Positions 1 through 11,508 are shown, counted from the first letter of the stretch. The stretch: 64,000 nt of DNA from Mesorhizobium amorphae (GCF_014843845.1 NZ_JHQS01000058.1:1-64000), one strand, 5' to 3'. The notes: generated by a model from the sequence alone, not told the origin. Made by a program: numbers and translations.

Positions 1-2
1 GC

Positions 3-521
3 CAGCTGGCGGAGGAGCCATGGATCGCCGCCCGCAACGCCGCTGTGCTGACGCTGCTCTATGGCTCGGGCCTGCGCATTTCCGAGGCGCTCGGCCTCAG
101 CGGCGCCGACCTGTCGTCGGAGACCGACACCGTGCTGCGCATCACTGGCAAGGGCGGCAAGACGCGGCTGGTGCCGGTGCTGCCGGTGGCGCTCAGGGCA
201 GTTGCCGAATACCGGCGGCTCTGCCCCTATCATATCGACCCGAAGGGCCTGCTGTTTCGCGGCGCCCGCGGCGGCCCGCTCAATCCGGCGATCGTCCAGC
301 GCGAGATGGTAAAACTGCGCTCGGCGCTCAATTTGCCGGATACGGCGACACCGCACGCGCTGCGCCATTCCTTCGCCACGCATCTGCTCGGACGCGGCGG
401 CGACCTCCGAACCATCCAGGAACTCCTAGGCCATGCAAGCCTGTCGACCACCCAGATCTACACCGGCGTCGACACCGCGAGGCTGCTCGAAATCTACGAC
501 TCCGCGCATCCGCGGGCGTGA
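3..521 (+). CDS. xerC: Tyrosine recombinase XerC-type, C-terminal part (5' end outside window)
   Basis: This is the catalytic domain of a XerC/XerD site-specific recombinase, which resolves chromosome dimers at dif together with FtsK. The reading frame is open from the window edge, so the N-terminal SAM-like DNA-binding domain and the start lie outside. Visible active-site elements are the Arg of GLRISEAL, the Lys of TGKGGK, the box HALRHSF (His and Arg), GHASLSTTQIY with its His, and the nucleophilic Tyr in TQIYTGV. The end, at SAHPRA, is typical of XerC. Choosing XerC over XerD rests on overall feel and on linkage to the lpdA region in rhizobia, so the paralogue name is less certain than the family. 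Confidence 0.85.
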   Translation, partial: QLAEEPWIAARNAAVLTLLYGSGLRISEALGLSGADLSSETDTVLRITGKGGKTRLVPVLPVALRAVAEYRRLCPYHIDPKGLLFRGARGGPLNPAIVQREMVKLRSALNLPDTATPHALRHSFATHLLGRGGDLRTIQELLGHASLSTTQIYTGVDTARLLEIYDSAHPRA

Positions 522-595
522 TCGCCTTGGATCTCAGAACTATTTTACCACGCCGGTTAACCGTTTTGCCGCTTTTTTCCCTTAAGACGCAGGCC

Positions 596-1663
596 ATGAA
601 ACGTGTCATCGCCATCGCTGACCGCGCGGCCTCTGTGTCGCTCAAGCTGCTTGTTGCGCTCAACGTCCTGTTTTTCCTGTCTTTCCTGATCGTCGCGCTG
701 CTTGCCGCCGGCAGGGCGCATGCACAGACGCCAGCCTGCAGCGGCGCCGACATGCTGTCGGCCTTGCAGAAGGACAACCCGGACACCTACCGCAAGATCG
801 AGACGGAGGCGGCCGCGACCCCGAACGGCAAGGGACTGTTGTGGAAACTGGAAAAGGCCGGCGAGAAGCCATCCTGGCTGTTCGGCACCATGCATATGAC
901 CGACCCGCGCGTCACCACGCTGCCGCCCGCCGCGCAAACGGCCTATGACGCCGCAGACACCATCATTATCGAGACCACGGAAGTGCTCGACAAGCAGAAG
1001 ATGATGGCGGCGATGCTCAACGAGCCGGACCTGATGATGTTCACCGACAACACGACGCTGTCGTCGCTGCTGTCGCCCGACGATGCCGCGGTGGTGAACA
1101 AGGCACTCGACGCACGCGGCATTCCGCCGGGCAGCGTGTCCAAGATGAAGCCGTGGCTGTTGTCGGCCATGGTGGCGCTCCCGGTCTGCGAGGTCGCCCG
1201 CCAGGCCGGCGGCACGCCGGTGCTCGACGTCAAGCTCGCGCAGGATGCCATGGCTTCAGGCAAGACCGTCGAAGGTCTGGAAACGGTCGCCGGCCAGCTG
1301 CGCGCCATGGCCTCGCTGCCGCTCACCTTTCACATGAAGGGGCTGGTCGACACACTCAAGCTCGGCGACAGGATAAACGACGTCAACGAAACCATGATCG
1401 TGCTCTACTTGAACGGCGACACCGGCATGTTCTGGCCGCTGTTCCGCGCGATCCTGCCAGGCGATGGCGACGACGCGGCGGGCTACGCGGCCTTCGATCA
1501 AACCATGATCACCAGCCGCAACCAGGTGATGGCTGACCATGCCGGACCGATCCTCGCTCGCGGCAACGCCTTCATGGCGGTCGGCGCCATGCACCTTCCG
1601 GGCGCGCAAGGCCTGGTCGAGGATTTTCGCAAGGCGGGTTACACCGTCACCGCCGTGCGCTGA
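596..1663 (+). CDS. TraB/GumN family protein, membrane-anchored or exported
   Basis: A 355-residue protein. The ATG at 596 is chosen because it opens a Lys/Arg-poor start followed by one strong hydrophobic segment (about residues 15-45, LLVALNVLFFLSFLIVALLAA) ending in AHAQ, which reads as a signal peptide or anchor. The rest matches the TraB/GumN (ChaN-like/Tiki-like) fold: a first motif WLFGTMHM near residue 100 and a C-terminal VGAMHLPG, the paired Gly/His motifs of this family, which in eukaryotic relatives are metalloprotease-like. The substrate in bacteria is unknown. It starts 75 bp after xerC and no coupling is evident. A much longer reading frame runs upstream, but it overlaps xerC and is not believable. 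Confidence 0.75.
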   Translation: MKRVIAIADRAASVSLKLLVALNVLFFLSFLIVALLAAGRAHAQTPACSGADMLSALQKDNPDTYRKIETEAAATPNGKGLLWKLEKAGEKPSWLFGTMHMTDPRVTTLPPAAQTAYDAADTIIIETTEVLDKQKMMAAMLNEPDLMMFTDNTTLSSLLSPDDAAVVNKALDARGIPPGSVSKMKPWLLSAMVALPVCEVARQAGGTPVLDVKLAQDAMASGKTVEGLETVAGQLRAMASLPLTFHMKGLVDTLKLGDRINDVNETMIVLYLNGDTGMFWPLFRAILPGDGDDAAGYAAFDQTMITSRNQVMADHAGPILARGNAFMAVGAMHLPGAQGLVEDFRKAGYTVTAVR

Positions 1664-1950
1664 TCTGCACGGTCGGGTTGCACGTCGAATCACGCGAGTC
1701 CCCGTCCTTGTCGGGATTCGCCCTGATTCGCAGATCGATGGCGGACGCGTCCTGTTTTCAGCGAAAAAGGCCAAAGCGGTTGGCTTCCGCTCGCTCGCGG
1801 CCAAATTTGCGGGGGAAATACATGCCAACCAGCGATTCCGGGTTAAAATTGCCCTGCTTTCGGCATTTTCCAAGCGTAGTATGAAACCCGTTCAACGGTT
1901 GCGCGTTGATGGGTGTTGATTGATACTTTTCATCCTCGGAGGACACTTTT

Positions 1951-2292
1951 ATGGCGAACCCAAACGACCCCTTCACCTCTCCTGGCCCTGCGCCCAAATC
2001 GGGTGGCGGCGGTAGCGGCTGGCTGATTGCCCTGGTTGTCATCATCCTGGCCATCGTCGCCTACTATGTTTTCGGAAGAAGCGGCGAACACCCCTCGGCG
2101 CCCGCCGAACCGCCGGCCGCCAGCACACCGGCGCCTGCGCCCGCACCGGCTGAGCCGATGAAGCCCGCCGAACCGGCTCCCGCACCTGCGCCAGAACCCG
2201 CGCCGGCTCCCGCACCAGCCCCGGCGCCTGCTCCAGAACCAGCGCCCGCACCGGCTCCTGCACCAGCCCCGGCGCCCGCACCGGCCAACTGA
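1951..2292 (+). CDS. Small membrane-anchored Pro/Ala-rich protein
   Basis: A 113-residue protein with a strong ribosome-binding site (CGGAGGACA) 8-15 bp before its ATG. The order is: a hydrophilic N-terminus rich in Pro/Gly, a single transmembrane helix at about residues 27-46 (WLIALVVIILAIVAYYVF), then about 65 residues of Ala/Pro/Glu repeats (PAPAPAPEPAP) to the end. The low-complexity tail probably projects into the periplasm as an extended rod, but no function can be assigned. A canonical terminator follows at once, so the gene is a monocistronic unit. The repetitive tail is prone to replication slippage, so its length is likely to vary between strains. Confidence 0.7.
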   Translation: MANPNDPFTSPGPAPKSGGGGSGWLIALVVIILAIVAYYVFGRSGEHPSAPAEPPAASTPAPAPAPAEPMKPAEPAPAPAPEPAPAPAPAPAPAPEPAPAPAPAPAPAPAPAN

Positions 2293-2315
2293 TCAGGCCC
2301 CTGAATTCAACGACG

Positions 2316-2348
2316 AACGGCCCGCCGAAAGGCGGGCCGTTTTGTTTT
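2316..2348 (+). terminator. Rho-independent terminator after the Pro/Ala-rich gene
   Basis: A perfect 11-bp stem (AACGGCCCGCC / GGCGGGCCGTT) with a GAAA tetraloop, followed by TTTGTTTTG. It starts 23 bp after the stop codon. Confidence 0.9.
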
Positions 2349-2410
2349 GGGGGCGATGACCCTTGACCGTACGCCCGTGTAGCGACCGCAGTGTGGCTAT
2401 TGTCGAAGTC

Positions 2411-2594
2411 GGCGCTGCCCCTCATCGCCCTCCCGGGCACTTCTCCCCGTATAGTGACGGGGAGAAGGACGCTGGCCGCAACCTCGGTACCCTTTCTGCC
2501 ACGCAGGTGATGGGCGAAATCGTGGACGAAAGCTCTCTCTCTCCCCGTCACTATACGGGGAGAGGATGCCGGCAGGCAGGTGAGGGGCAGAGCG
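2411..2594. repeat. RIME-like dispersed palindromic element, copy 1
   Basis: The element begins GCTGCCCCTCATC and ends GGTGAGGGGCAG, so its outer ends are inverted. Each half carries a hairpin of the form CTCCCCGTATAGTGACGGGGAG, and the two halves are reverse complements of each other. Related copies lie at 21699-21880 (inside ftsY), 33499-33671 and, as a half copy, 60338-60400. It fills most of the 362-bp gap between the terminator at 2316-2348 and the end of lpdA. The reading frames across it are repeat translations, not genes. Confidence 0.85.
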
Positions 2595-2654
2595 CGGACG
2601 CTGAAAGCTTCTTCTTGCGTCACAGGGGCCCTTAGGCCGGACGGGTTGCGTTCC

Positions 2655-4058
<1,404 letters not shown>

Positions 4059-4083
4059 GATGGTGTCCTTCTTGGTCCGGCCG

Positions 4084-4839
4084 TCAGCGGCCGCCGCTTA
4101 CATTCAGGATCGCGCCCGTCGAATAGGACGCCGCGTCCGACAACAGATAGAGGATTGCGCGCGCGACTTCATCCGATGTGCCGGCCCTTTTCATCGGCAG
4201 CGTATCCTGGATGCGCGCCACGCGGTCGGGCTGGCCGCCGGAGGCATGGATTTCGGTGTCGATGATGCCCGGGCGCACCGCATTGACGCGGATGCCCTCG
4301 GTCGCCACCTCGCGGGCAAGCCCGAGCGTGAAGGTATCGATCGCGCCCTTGGATGCCGCGTAGTCGACATACTCACCCGCCGAGCCATGCGCTGAGGCGG
4401 CCGACGAGACGTTGACGATGGCGCCACCCTTGCCGCCGTGCAGCGTCGACATGCGCCTGACCGCCTCGCGCGCGCAGAGGAAGGAGCCGACGACGTTGAT
4501 GCGCATCATGCGCTCGAGCCGCGCGCCGCTCATCTCGTCGAGGCGCGCCCTGACGTCGACGATGCCGGCATTGTTGACGAAGGCATCGAGCCGCCCCCAG
4601 GCACGGTCGACCGCCTCGAACATTGCCAGGACATCGGCCTCTTTGCCGACATCGCCTCTGACCGCGATCGCCTCGCCGCCGCCAGCCTCGATCTCGGCGA
4701 CCAGCGCCTTGGCGGCGCTTTCATTGGCGGCATAGTTGATCGCGACGCGATAGCCGGCTTCGGCGCCGAGCCGGCAAACCGCGGCACCGATGCCGCGGCT
4801 GCCGCCGGTGACCAGCAGAACTTTTTGCGCCGCGCTCAT
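4084..4839 (-). CDS. Short-chain dehydrogenase/reductase (SDR)
   Basis: A 251-residue classical SDR. The NAD(P)-binding motif TGGSRGIG sits at residues 9-16, NNAG follows near residue 88, and the catalytic Ser/Tyr/Lys are seen in NVSSAAS and [10 protein letters not shown]. The ending [11 protein letters not shown] is typical. It is most like FabG-type or glucose-dehydrogenase-like reductases; the substrate is unknown. The start is set at the ATG at 4839 because it overlaps the stop of the upstream exported protein as ATGA, and because this places the Rossmann motif at the usual distance; the frame is open 11 codons further upstream. It is probably co-transcribed with sucB and lpdA. Confidence 0.85.
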   Translation of the reverse strand: MSAAQKVLLVTGGSRGIGAAVCRLGAEAGYRVAINYAANESAAKALVAEIEAGGGEAIAVRGDVGKEADVLAMFEAVDRAWGRLDAFVNNAGIVDVRARLDEMSGARLERMMRINVVGSFLCAREAVRRMSTLHGGKGGAIVNVSSAASAHGSAGEYVDYAASKGAIDTFTLGLAREVATEGIRVNAVRPGIIDTEIHASGGQPDRVARIQDTLPMKRAGTSDEVARAILYLLSDAASYSTGAILNVSGGR

Positions 4840-5348
4840 TCCTGGCAGCCCTTCAGCAGAAACGCATCCCACGGCACCTTGGAAAAACCACTGGCGCCAT
4901 AGGCCGCCGACATCTGCAGCGACGGCCCGAGGTCGGGAAAGATCAGCGTCTTCGGCGCATCCACGCCTTCGGCCGGCAGCAATGCAATGTTGCCCTTGTC
5001 ATCGGCACTGTAGATGACGCCTTCCCAGACCGTGCAGGCGGCAAGCTCATCGCCGGTGACATCGCCTGTCGGGCATTTGTACATCAGCGAACCATGCGGC
5101 CGCGCCACCCCATCCGTCCACATGACGATGCCGTCCAGCACGACGCCCTTGTCGAGCACCATCTTGAAGCTGTTGGTGACGGTGGCCGAATCCATGGTCG
5201 GCCTGAAATCGATGCCGGCCTCGCTTTCGGCATCGCCATAGACGGCAAGCGCCAGCGGACAGGCGGCGAGAGCGGCGGAGTTCGCAAACAAAAGGGCCAG
5301 CAACCCAGCAACAGATCCGACGGCGGGTGACATGGCGCTTTGCATCAC
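4836..5348 (-). CDS. Exported protein of unknown function
   Basis: A 170-residue protein with a clear signal peptide (about residues 1-28, hydrophobic core GSVAGLLALLFANSAALAA ending at ACPLA). The mature part contains four Cys (ACPLA, YKCPTG, AACTV and KGCQE), consistent with disulfides in the periplasm. I recognise no family. It lies 6 bp after the DUF4241-like gene and overlaps the SDR gene by 4 bp, so the three genes are probably translated together within the sucAB-lpdA transcript. The pair of secreted proteins may act together, but that is inference from position. Confidence 0.7.
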   Translation of the reverse strand: MMQSAMSPAVGSVAGLLALLFANSAALAACPLALAVYGDAESEAGIDFRPTMDSATVTNSFKMVLDKGVVLDGIVMWTDGVARPHGSLMYKCPTGDVTGDELAACTVWEGVIYSADDKGNIALLPAEGVDAPKTLIFPDLGPSLQMSAAYGASGFSKVPWDAFLLKGCQE

Positions 5349-5354
5349 GGCGAT

Positions 5355-6098
5355 CTACTTCTTCTCGCGGCCATCGGCGTTTTCCAGAACGCCAAAGTCG
5401 GTCGTGAGGAGCAGTGGTTGGCCGGCCGCGTCCAGTCCCCAGAACGATGGATAAAATCCGTCGCCCCAGCCACTCCAGAACATCGCGATGTTGACGGGGT
5501 TGCCGGCAACCGGGTGATGCATCACGAACCTGTCCTGGTTGGGTGCAAATTCGGCGGCCAGCACATCATCATAGTAATTTTCGTCGGCTTTGAGCTTGTC
5601 CTGCCGCGCGGACATCAGCACCATGGCCGTCTTGTCCATGAAGGAACCCAGGCCAGCGTCGACGGGATAACCGAATATCTCGTCATCCTTCAATGTCGAA
5701 ACATCCTGACCAGGTACGGTGGCCAATTCCCACCGAACCGGCGTGCCTGCGCTGAAACGCAGCACCGCCACTGCCACACGTCCCTGTGCCTCCAGCAACG
5801 AAACCGGGTAGCGGCCTGGTTTGACCTTGCGGCTCAGGGCGGGCGTCTTGAGGTCGCTGACCAGAGGGTCGCAGGCGATGATCTCGCCCGTCGGCAATTC
5901 AAGCTCGCCGATCGCTGTGACCGCGATCTGTCGCTCCGCCAGCTCGGCATCGCTCAGCGCGAACACGCCAAGATTGCTGCTCGCCTTCGTCACGTCCCAG
6001 CCGGCGGCCAGCGCCATCGGCGGCAACGCGGAGAAAATGCCCAGCCAGACGAGACCACGTCGAAACAGTTGGCGCACGACATCCGGCCAGACACTCAT
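5355..6098 (-). CDS. DUF4241-like exported protein
   Basis: A 247-residue protein with an N-terminal hydrophobic stretch (LVWLGIFSALPPMALAAG) that looks like a signal peptide. The body resembles DUF4241 proteins: a segment on decreasing or updating a value (PTGEIIACDPL), then a C-terminal WSGWGDGFYPSFWGLDAAGQP, rich in Gly/Trp and shared by the family. No enzymatic motif is visible. Start choice is uncertain: the ATG at 6098 gives a normal signal peptide, while a GTG at 6116 would overlap the sucB stop as GTGA. Neither has a good ribosome-binding site. It is inserted with the next gene between sucB and lpdA. Confidence 0.65.
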   Translation of the reverse strand: MSVWPDVVRQLFRRGLVWLGIFSALPPMALAAGWDVTKASSNLGVFALSDAELAERQIAVTAIGELELPTGEIIACDPLVSDLKTPALSRKVKPGRYPVSLLEAQGRVAVAVLRFSAGTPVRWELATVPGQDVSTLKDDEIFGYPVDAGLGSFMDKTAMVLMSARQDKLKADENYYDDVLAAEFAPNQDRFVMHHPVAGNPVNIAMFWSGWGDGFYPSFWGLDAAGQPLLLTTDFGVLENADGREKK

Positions 6099-6112
6099 GG
6101 CGCGCTCGGCCG

Positions 6113-7387
6113 TCACAAATCGAGCACCAGCCGTTCCGGATCCTCCAGGCTTTCCTTGACGCGGACGAGGAAGGTCACCGCTTCCTTGCCGTCGACGATG
6201 CGGTGATCGTAGCTCAGCGCCAGGTACATCATCGGCCTGATCACGATCTGGCCGCCGACCACGACCGGCCGGTCCTGGATCTTGTGCATGCCGAGAATGC
6301 CCGATTGCGGTGCGTTGAGGATCGGCGTCGACATCAACGACCCGTAAACGCCGCCGTTGGAAATCGTAAAGGTGCCGCCCTGCATATCCGCCACCGAGAG
6401 CTTGCCGTCGCGCGCGGCAATACCCAACCGGCCGATATCCTTTTCGATCTCGGCGATCGACATCTGGTCGGCGTCGCGCACGACCGGCACGACAAGGCCT
6501 TTTTCCGTACCGACGGCGACGCCGATATGGGCATAGTTCTTGAAGATGATGTCGGTGGCGTCAATCTCGGCATTGACCGAGGGGATCTCCTTCAAGGCGT
6601 GGGTGACGGCCTTGGTGAAGAAACCCATGAAGCCCAGCTTCACGCCGTGCTTCTTCTCGAACACGTCCTTGTATTTGGTCCGCAGCGCCATCACCGCGCT
6701 CATGTCCACCTCGTTGAAGGTGGTGAGCATGGCGGCGGTCGACTGCGCTTCCTTGAGCCGGCGCGCGATGGTCTGGCGCAGCTTGGTCATGCGCACGCGC
6801 TCTTCGCGCGACGCGTCGTCGGCGGTTGACGGCGCCCGCACGGCAACCGGTGCCGCCTTCGGCGTCTCGGCCGGCTGCGACGGCGTGCCCTTGGCGATGG
6901 CATCAAGCACGTCGCCCTTCAGCACCTGGCCGCGCTTGCCGGAGCCGGAAACCTGGTCGACCGCGAGATTGGCCTCGGCGATCAGCTTCGCCGCGGCCGG
7001 CGCCGGCGGCATGCTGCGTGTCTCGATCGCACCGGCGTCGCCGGCGATCTTGGCGGTCTCGGCCGCGGCCTGCTTGACGGTGGATGCAGCGTTCGGTGAC
7101 GAGGCCTGCGACACCGCTTCCGGCTTGGTTGCCGGGGCGGCGGCACCAGCTCCGGCCGAAATCGTCCCCAGAAGCGCGCCGACCTCGACCGTCTCGCCTT
7201 CCTTGACGGCGATCTCCGTGAGTGTCCCCGCGCTTGCTGCCGGCACCTCCACCGTCACCTTGTCGGTTTCGAGCTCGACCAGCGGTTCATCGACGGCGAT
7301 CGCGTCGCCAACCTTCTTGAACCATTTGCCGATGGTCGCTTCGGTGACGGATTCGCCGAGGGTGGGGACGCGGATTTCGGTAGCCAT
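6113..7387 (-). CDS. sucB: 2-oxoglutarate dehydrogenase E2, dihydrolipoyllysine succinyltransferase
   Basis: A 424-residue E2 core of the 2-oxoglutarate dehydrogenase complex; it transfers the succinyl group from lipoate to CoA. The order is: a lipoyl domain at residues 1-80 with the lipoylated Lys in [11 protein letters not shown], an Ala/Pro linker, a peripheral-subunit-binding domain near residues 125-165 ([20 protein letters not shown]), and the catalytic domain ending with [14 protein letters not shown], which holds the active-site His and Asp. The start is the ATG at 7387, which begins [14 protein letters not shown]; upstream reading frame overlaps sucA. It lies 32 bp after sucA. Confidence 0.97.
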   Translation of the reverse strand: MATEIRVPTLGESVTEATIGKWFKKVGDAIAVDEPLVELETDKVTVEVPAASAGTLTEIAVKEGETVEVGALLGTISAGAGAAAPATKPEAVSQASSPNAASTVKQAAAETAKIAGDAGAIETRSMPPAPAAAKLIAEANLAVDQVSGSGKRGQVLKGDVLDAIAKGTPSQPAETPKAAPVAVRAPSTADDASREERVRMTKLRQTIARRLKEAQSTAAMLTTFNEVDMSAVMALRTKYKDVFEKKHGVKLGFMGFFTKAVTHALKEIPSVNAEIDATDIIFKNYAHIGVAVGTEKGLVVPVVRDADQMSIAEIEKDIGRLGIAARDGKLSVADMQGGTFTISNGGVYGSLMSTPILNAPQSGILGMHKIQDRPVVVGGQIVIRPMMYLALSYDHRIVDGKEAVTFLVRVKESLEDPERLVLDL

Positions 7388-7419
7388 TGTGCCTGTCCGT
7401 TCTGTCTCTTGAAGGGGTT

Positions 7420-10407
7420 CTATTCGCCGAGCGCGTCGTCGAGCAAGGCGGCGAGCTGGCTGAGATGCTTCGACATCAGTCCGGTCGCCGGCGAAGCGGC
7501 AGCCGGCCGGCCGGTGTAGCGCACCCGCTGATGCTTGGCGTCGATATGCGCCAGCACCCATTCGAGATACGGGTCGATGAACGACCAGGCGCCCATGTTC
7601 TTGGGCTCCTCCTGGCACCACACCATTTCGGCGCCGCGGAAGCGCGACAGTTCGGTGATCAGCGCCTTGGCCGGGAACGGATAGAGCTGTTCGACGCGCA
7701 GCAGGTAGATGTCGTTGATGCCGCGCTTCTCGCGCTCCTCGTAAAGGTCGTAATAGACCTTGCCCGAGCACAGCACGACGCGGCGGATCTTGGAATCCTT
7801 GACCAGCTTGATCGCCTGGCCTGAAAGCAGCTGGGCATCGTCCCACAGCAGCCGGTGGAAGGAGCTTTCGCCGGAAATCTCCGGCAGCGTCGACACCGCC
7901 CGCTTGTGCCGCAGCAGCGACTTTGGCGTCATCAGGATCAGCGGCTTGCGGAAGTCGCGCTTCAGCTGCCGGCGCAGAATGTGGAAATAGTTAGCCGGCG
8001 TGGTGACGCTGGCCACCTGCATGTTGTCCTCGGCGCAAAGCTGCAGGAAGCGCTCGAGCCGGGCCGAGGAGTGCTCGGGACCCTGGCCTTCATAGCCATG
8101 CGGCAGCAGGCAGACGAGGCCCGACATTCTGAGCCACTTGCGTTCGCCCGACGAGATGAACTGGTCGAACACCACCTGGGCGCCGTTGGCGAAGTCGCCG
8201 AACTGCGCTTCCCACAAGGTCAGCGCCTTCGGCTCGGCCAGGCTGTAGCCGTATTCGAAGCCGAGCACCGCTTCTTCCGACAGCATCGAGTTGATGACTT
8301 CGTAGCCGGCCTGCGCCGCCGACAGATTGTTGAGCGGGATATAGCGGGTTTCGTCGCGCTGGTCGTAGAGCACGGAATGGCGCTGCGAAAAGGTGCCGCG
8401 CTCGGAATCCTGGCCGGACAGCCGGATCGGATTGCCGTCGAGCAGGATGGCGCCGAAGGCCAGTGCCTCTGCCGTCGACCAGTCGATGCCTTCGCCGGAT
8501 TCGATCGCCTGGCGGCGGTTCTCGAGGAAGCGCAGGATCGTCTTGTGCGCCTCGAAATCCTTCGGCACCTCGGTCAGCTTCTTGCCGATTTCCTTCAGCG
8601 TCTTGACCGGCACGGCTGTCTTGCCGCGCCGCTGTTCGTCCTGGTTGTCGGCCGTGCGCAGGCCCGACCAGGCGCCGTCCAGCCAGTCGGCCTTGTTGGG
8701 CTTGTAGTGCTGGCCGACCTCCCATTCCGATTCCAGATGCGCCCGCCAGTCGGCCTTCATCTTGTCATACTCGGCCTGGGTGATGTGGCCTTCAGCGATC
8801 AGGCGATCGGCATAGATCTGTACCGTCGTCTTGTGGTTGCGGATGCTGCGATACATGATCGGCTGGGTGAAGGCCGGCTCGTCGCCCTCATTGTGGCCGA
8901 AGCGGCGATAGCAGAACATGTCCACCACGACCGGCTTGTGGAACTTCATGCGGAATTCGGTCGCCACCTTGGCGCCGTGGACCACGGCTTCCGGGTCGTC
9001 GCCATTGACGTGGAAGATCGGCGCCTCGATCATCTTGGCCACATCCGACGGATAGGGCGACGAGCGCGAGAAACGCGGATTGGTGGTGAAGCCGATCTGA
9101 TTGTTGATGATGAAGTGCAGCGTGCCGGCGACGCGATGGCCGCGCAGGCCCGACAGGCCGAGGATCTCGGCGATCACGCCCTGGCCGGCGAAGGCGGCGT
9201 CGCCGTGCAGCAGCAGCGGCATCACCTTGGCGCGTTCCGACAGCGGCACGATCTCGCCGCGTTCGCGGCCGGCGAACTGGTCCTGCTTGGCGCGCGCCTT
9301 GCCCATCACCACCGGGTCGACGATTTCCAGATGCGAGGGATTGGCGGTCAGCGAGAGATGCACCTTGTTGCCGTCGAACTCGCGGTCCGACGAGGCGCCG
9401 AGATGGTACTTGACGTCGCCCGAACCCTCGACCTCGTCGGGAGCCGCCGAGCCGCCCTTGAATTCGTGGAAGATGGCGCGGTGCGGCTTGGCCATCACCT
9501 GGGAGAGCACGTTGAGACGGCCGCGATGCGCCATGCCGAGCACGACTTCCTTGAGGCCGAGCTGGCCGCCGCGCTTGAGGATCTGCTCCAGCGCCGGGAT
9601 TAGCGACTCGCCGCCGTCGAGACCAAAACGCTTGGTGCCCTTGTACTTGACGTCGATGAACTGCTCGAAGCCTTCCGCCTCGATCAGCTTCTGCAGGATC
9701 GCCTTCTTGCCGGGAGCGGTGAAGGTGATCTCCTTGTCGGCGCCTTCGATGCGCGCCTGGATCCAGGCCTTCTCCTCGGGGTCGGAAATGTGCATGAACT
9801 CGACGCCGAGCGTCGAGCAATAGGTGCGGGTGAGAATCTCCAGCATCTGCCGGATCGTGCCGAATTCGAGCCCGAGCACATTGTCGAGGAAGATCGGCCG
9901 GTCATAGTCGGCGGCGACGAAGCCGTAATTCTCCGGCGACAGCTCGTTATAGTCCTCGAGCGGCTTGGCGATGCCGAGCGGGTCGAGATTGGCGTGCAGA
10001 TGGCCGCGCATGCGGTAGGCGCGGATCATCATGATGGCGCGCACCGAATCGCGCGTCGCCTGATGCACGTCGGCGTCGGACAGCGCCACGCCGTTGACGA
10101 CCGCCTTCTCCTTGACCTTCTTTTCCAGGTGCTTTTCGACGATGCCCCAATTGCCGTCGAGCGCCGACACCAGTTCGCCATTGGCCTGCAGCGGCCAGGA
10201 GGGCCTGGCCCATGAGGCGCCCTTGGCGTTCTTGCGGACATCGCCGGCGTCATCCTGCAGCGCCGCGAAGAAGTCCTGCCATTCGGGATTGACCGATTCA
10301 GGATCGTCCTCATAGGCGGCATAGAGCGCGTCGATATAGTCGGCATTGCCGCCATAAAGGAAAGAGGTGAGCGAAAATTGGTCGTTGGCCTGATCTTGTC
10401 GTGCCAT
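7420..10407 (-). CDS. sucA: 2-oxoglutarate dehydrogenase E1
   Basis: A 995-residue thiamine-diphosphate-dependent E1 that decarboxylates 2-oxoglutarate and succinylates the lipoyl group of SucB. The N-terminus ([22 protein letters not shown]) is the typical E2-binding segment. The ThDP-region motifs are recognisable: [29 protein letters not shown] and, in the C-terminal transketolase-like part, [15 protein letters not shown] and [11 protein letters not shown]. The length matches rhizobial SucA and is somewhat longer than the enterobacterial enzyme. The gene is intact. A 148-bp repeat-filled gap separates it from sucD upstream, the widest gap in the TCA cluster. Confidence 0.98.
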   Translation of the reverse strand: MARQDQANDQFSLTSFLYGGNADYIDALYAAYEDDPESVNPEWQDFFAALQDDAGDVRKNAKGASWARPSWPLQANGELVSALDGNWGIVEKHLEKKVKEKAVVNGVALSDADVHQATRDSVRAIMMIRAYRMRGHLHANLDPLGIAKPLEDYNELSPENYGFVAADYDRPIFLDNVLGLEFGTIRQMLEILTRTYCSTLGVEFMHISDPEEKAWIQARIEGADKEITFTAPGKKAILQKLIEAEGFEQFIDVKYKGTKRFGLDGGESLIPALEQILKRGGQLGLKEVVLGMAHRGRLNVLSQVMAKPHRAIFHEFKGGSAAPDEVEGSGDVKYHLGASSDREFDGNKVHLSLTANPSHLEIVDPVVMGKARAKQDQFAGRERGEIVPLSERAKVMPLLLHGDAAFAGQGVIAEILGLSGLRGHRVAGTLHFIINNQIGFTTNPRFSRSSPYPSDVAKMIEAPIFHVNGDDPEAVVHGAKVATEFRMKFHKPVVVDMFCYRRFGHNEGDEPAFTQPIMYRSIRNHKTTVQIYADRLIAEGHITQAEYDKMKADWRAHLESEWEVGQHYKPNKADWLDGAWSGLRTADNQDEQRRGKTAVPVKTLKEIGKKLTEVPKDFEAHKTILRFLENRRQAIESGEGIDWSTAEALAFGAILLDGNPIRLSGQDSERGTFSQRHSVLYDQRDETRYIPLNNLSAAQAGYEVINSMLSEEAVLGFEYGYSLAEPKALTLWEAQFGDFANGAQVVFDQFISSGERKWLRMSGLVCLLPHGYEGQGPEHSSARLERFLQLCAEDNMQVASVTTPANYFHILRRQLKRDFRKPLILMTPKSLLRHKRAVSTLPEISGESSFHRLLWDDAQLLSGQAIKLVKDSKIRRVVLCSGKVYYDLYEEREKRGINDIYLLRVEQLYPFPAKALITELSRFRGAEMVWCQEEPKNMGAWSFIDPYLEWVLAHIDAKHQRVRYTGRPAAASPATGLMSKHLSQLAALLDDALGE

Positions 10408-10443
10408 TTTTGTCTGCGGAGCCCGGCTCCGTCTCCTTGTCAG

Positions 10444-10557
10444 AGTGAATGGTGAATAGTGAGTAGTGAATAGTCGGTAGTAAGTTGGGGAATTCCCCGC
10501 TTCGCGCCGCTACTCACCCACTCTTTCCATTCACTATTCACTATTCACTACTCACTT
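10444..10557. repeat. Inverted array of short GTGAATAGT-type repeats between sucD and sucA
   Basis: The left part consists of tandem variants of GTGAATAGT/GAGTAGTGAATAGT (10452-10474) and the right part of their complement, ATTCACTATTCACTATTCACTACTCACTT (10529-10556, described in pieces here), so the two sides can fold into a long hairpin. The right end includes the first base or two of the sucD stop codon region. Such runs are common between rhizobial genes; here the hairpin lies in the sucD-sucA leader. Confidence 0.75.
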
Positions 10558-11458
10558 AACCTTTGATCGCCTCGACCAAGGTCGTGCCCAGCCGTGCCGG
10601 CGACGGCGAAACTTTTATCCCGGCCGATTCCATTGCCGCGATCTTGTCTTCCGCGCCGCCCTTGCCGCCGGAGATGACCGCGCCCGCATGGCCCATCGTG
10701 CGGCCGGCCGGCGCCGTGCGCCCGGCGATGAAGCCGGCCATCGGCTTGCTGCGGCCACGCTTGGCTTCGTCCTTGAGGAACTGTGCTGCGTCCTCCTCGG
10801 CCGAACCGCCGATCTCGCCGATCATGATGATCGACTTCGTTTCGTCGTCGGCAAGGAACATCTCCAGCACGTCGATAAACTCGGTGCCTTTGACCGGATC
10901 GCCGCCAATGCCGACGGCGGTGGTCTGGCCGAGGCCGACATTGGTAGTCTGGAATACTGCCTCATAGGTAAGCGTTCCCGAGCGGGAAACAACGCCGACC
11001 GAGCCCTTGCGGAAGATGTTGCCGGGCATAATGCCGATCTTGCATTCGTCGGGGGTGAGCACGCCCGGGCAGTTCGGTCCGATTAGTCGCGAGGTCGAGC
11101 GGTCGAGCCGCGCCTTGACCTTGACCATGTCCATCACCGGTATGCCTTCGGTGATGCAGACGATCAGCGGGATCTCGGCCTCGATCGCTTCGATGATCGC
11201 CTCGGCGGCACCCGCCGGCGGCACATAGACCACCGAGGCGTTGGCGCCGGTCTTTTCCTTGCCTTCGGCGACGGTGGCGAAGATCGGCAGGCTCTCGCCC
11301 GTCGCGCCGGTCCAGGTCTCGCCGCCCTTCTTGGGGTGGATGCCACCGACCATCTTGGTGCCGTGATAAGCGAGCGCCTGTTCGGTATGGAACGTGCCGG
11401 TCTTGCCGGTCAGGCCCTGCACCAGCACCTTGGTGTTCTTGTCGACGAGAATGGACAT
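10556..11458 (-). CDS. sucD: Succinyl-CoA synthetase alpha subunit
   Basis: A 300-residue alpha subunit that binds CoA and carries the phosphohistidine intermediate in succinyl-CoA to succinate conversion. Seen in order: the Rossmann-type CoA-binding start ([12 protein letters not shown]), [10 protein letters not shown], and the phosphorylated His in [12 protein letters not shown] near residue 250. The length is normal. It is separated from sucC by an extra cupin gene, although the two subunits must be made in equal amounts. The ATG at 11458 has [10 protein letters not shown], a standard start. Confidence 0.98.
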   Translation of the reverse strand: MSILVDKNTKVLVQGLTGKTGTFHTEQALAYHGTKMVGGIHPKKGGETWTGATGESLPIFATVAEGKEKTGANASVVYVPPAGAAEAIIEAIEAEIPLIVCITEGIPVMDMVKVKARLDRSTSRLIGPNCPGVLTPDECKIGIMPGNIFRKGSVGVVSRSGTLTYEAVFQTTNVGLGQTTAVGIGGDPVKGTEFIDVLEMFLADDETKSIIMIGEIGGSAEEDAAQFLKDEAKRGRSKPMAGFIAGRTAPAGRTMGHAGAVISGGKGGAEDKIAAMESAGIKVSPSPARLGTTLVEAIKG

Positions 11459-11508
11459 TGGAGCCCTTTTCTAAAAACCGTTGATCGAGGAAGGCTGCGC
11501 GGTCATGG

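Noticed and set aside
2363-2635. 90-codon frame over the first RIME-like element
   Set aside because: It is the translation of the repeat; the same peptide pieces recur at the other copies.
7855-9603. Plus-strand frame of 582 codons over sucA
   Set aside because: Antisense shadow of sucA with no recognisable motif.
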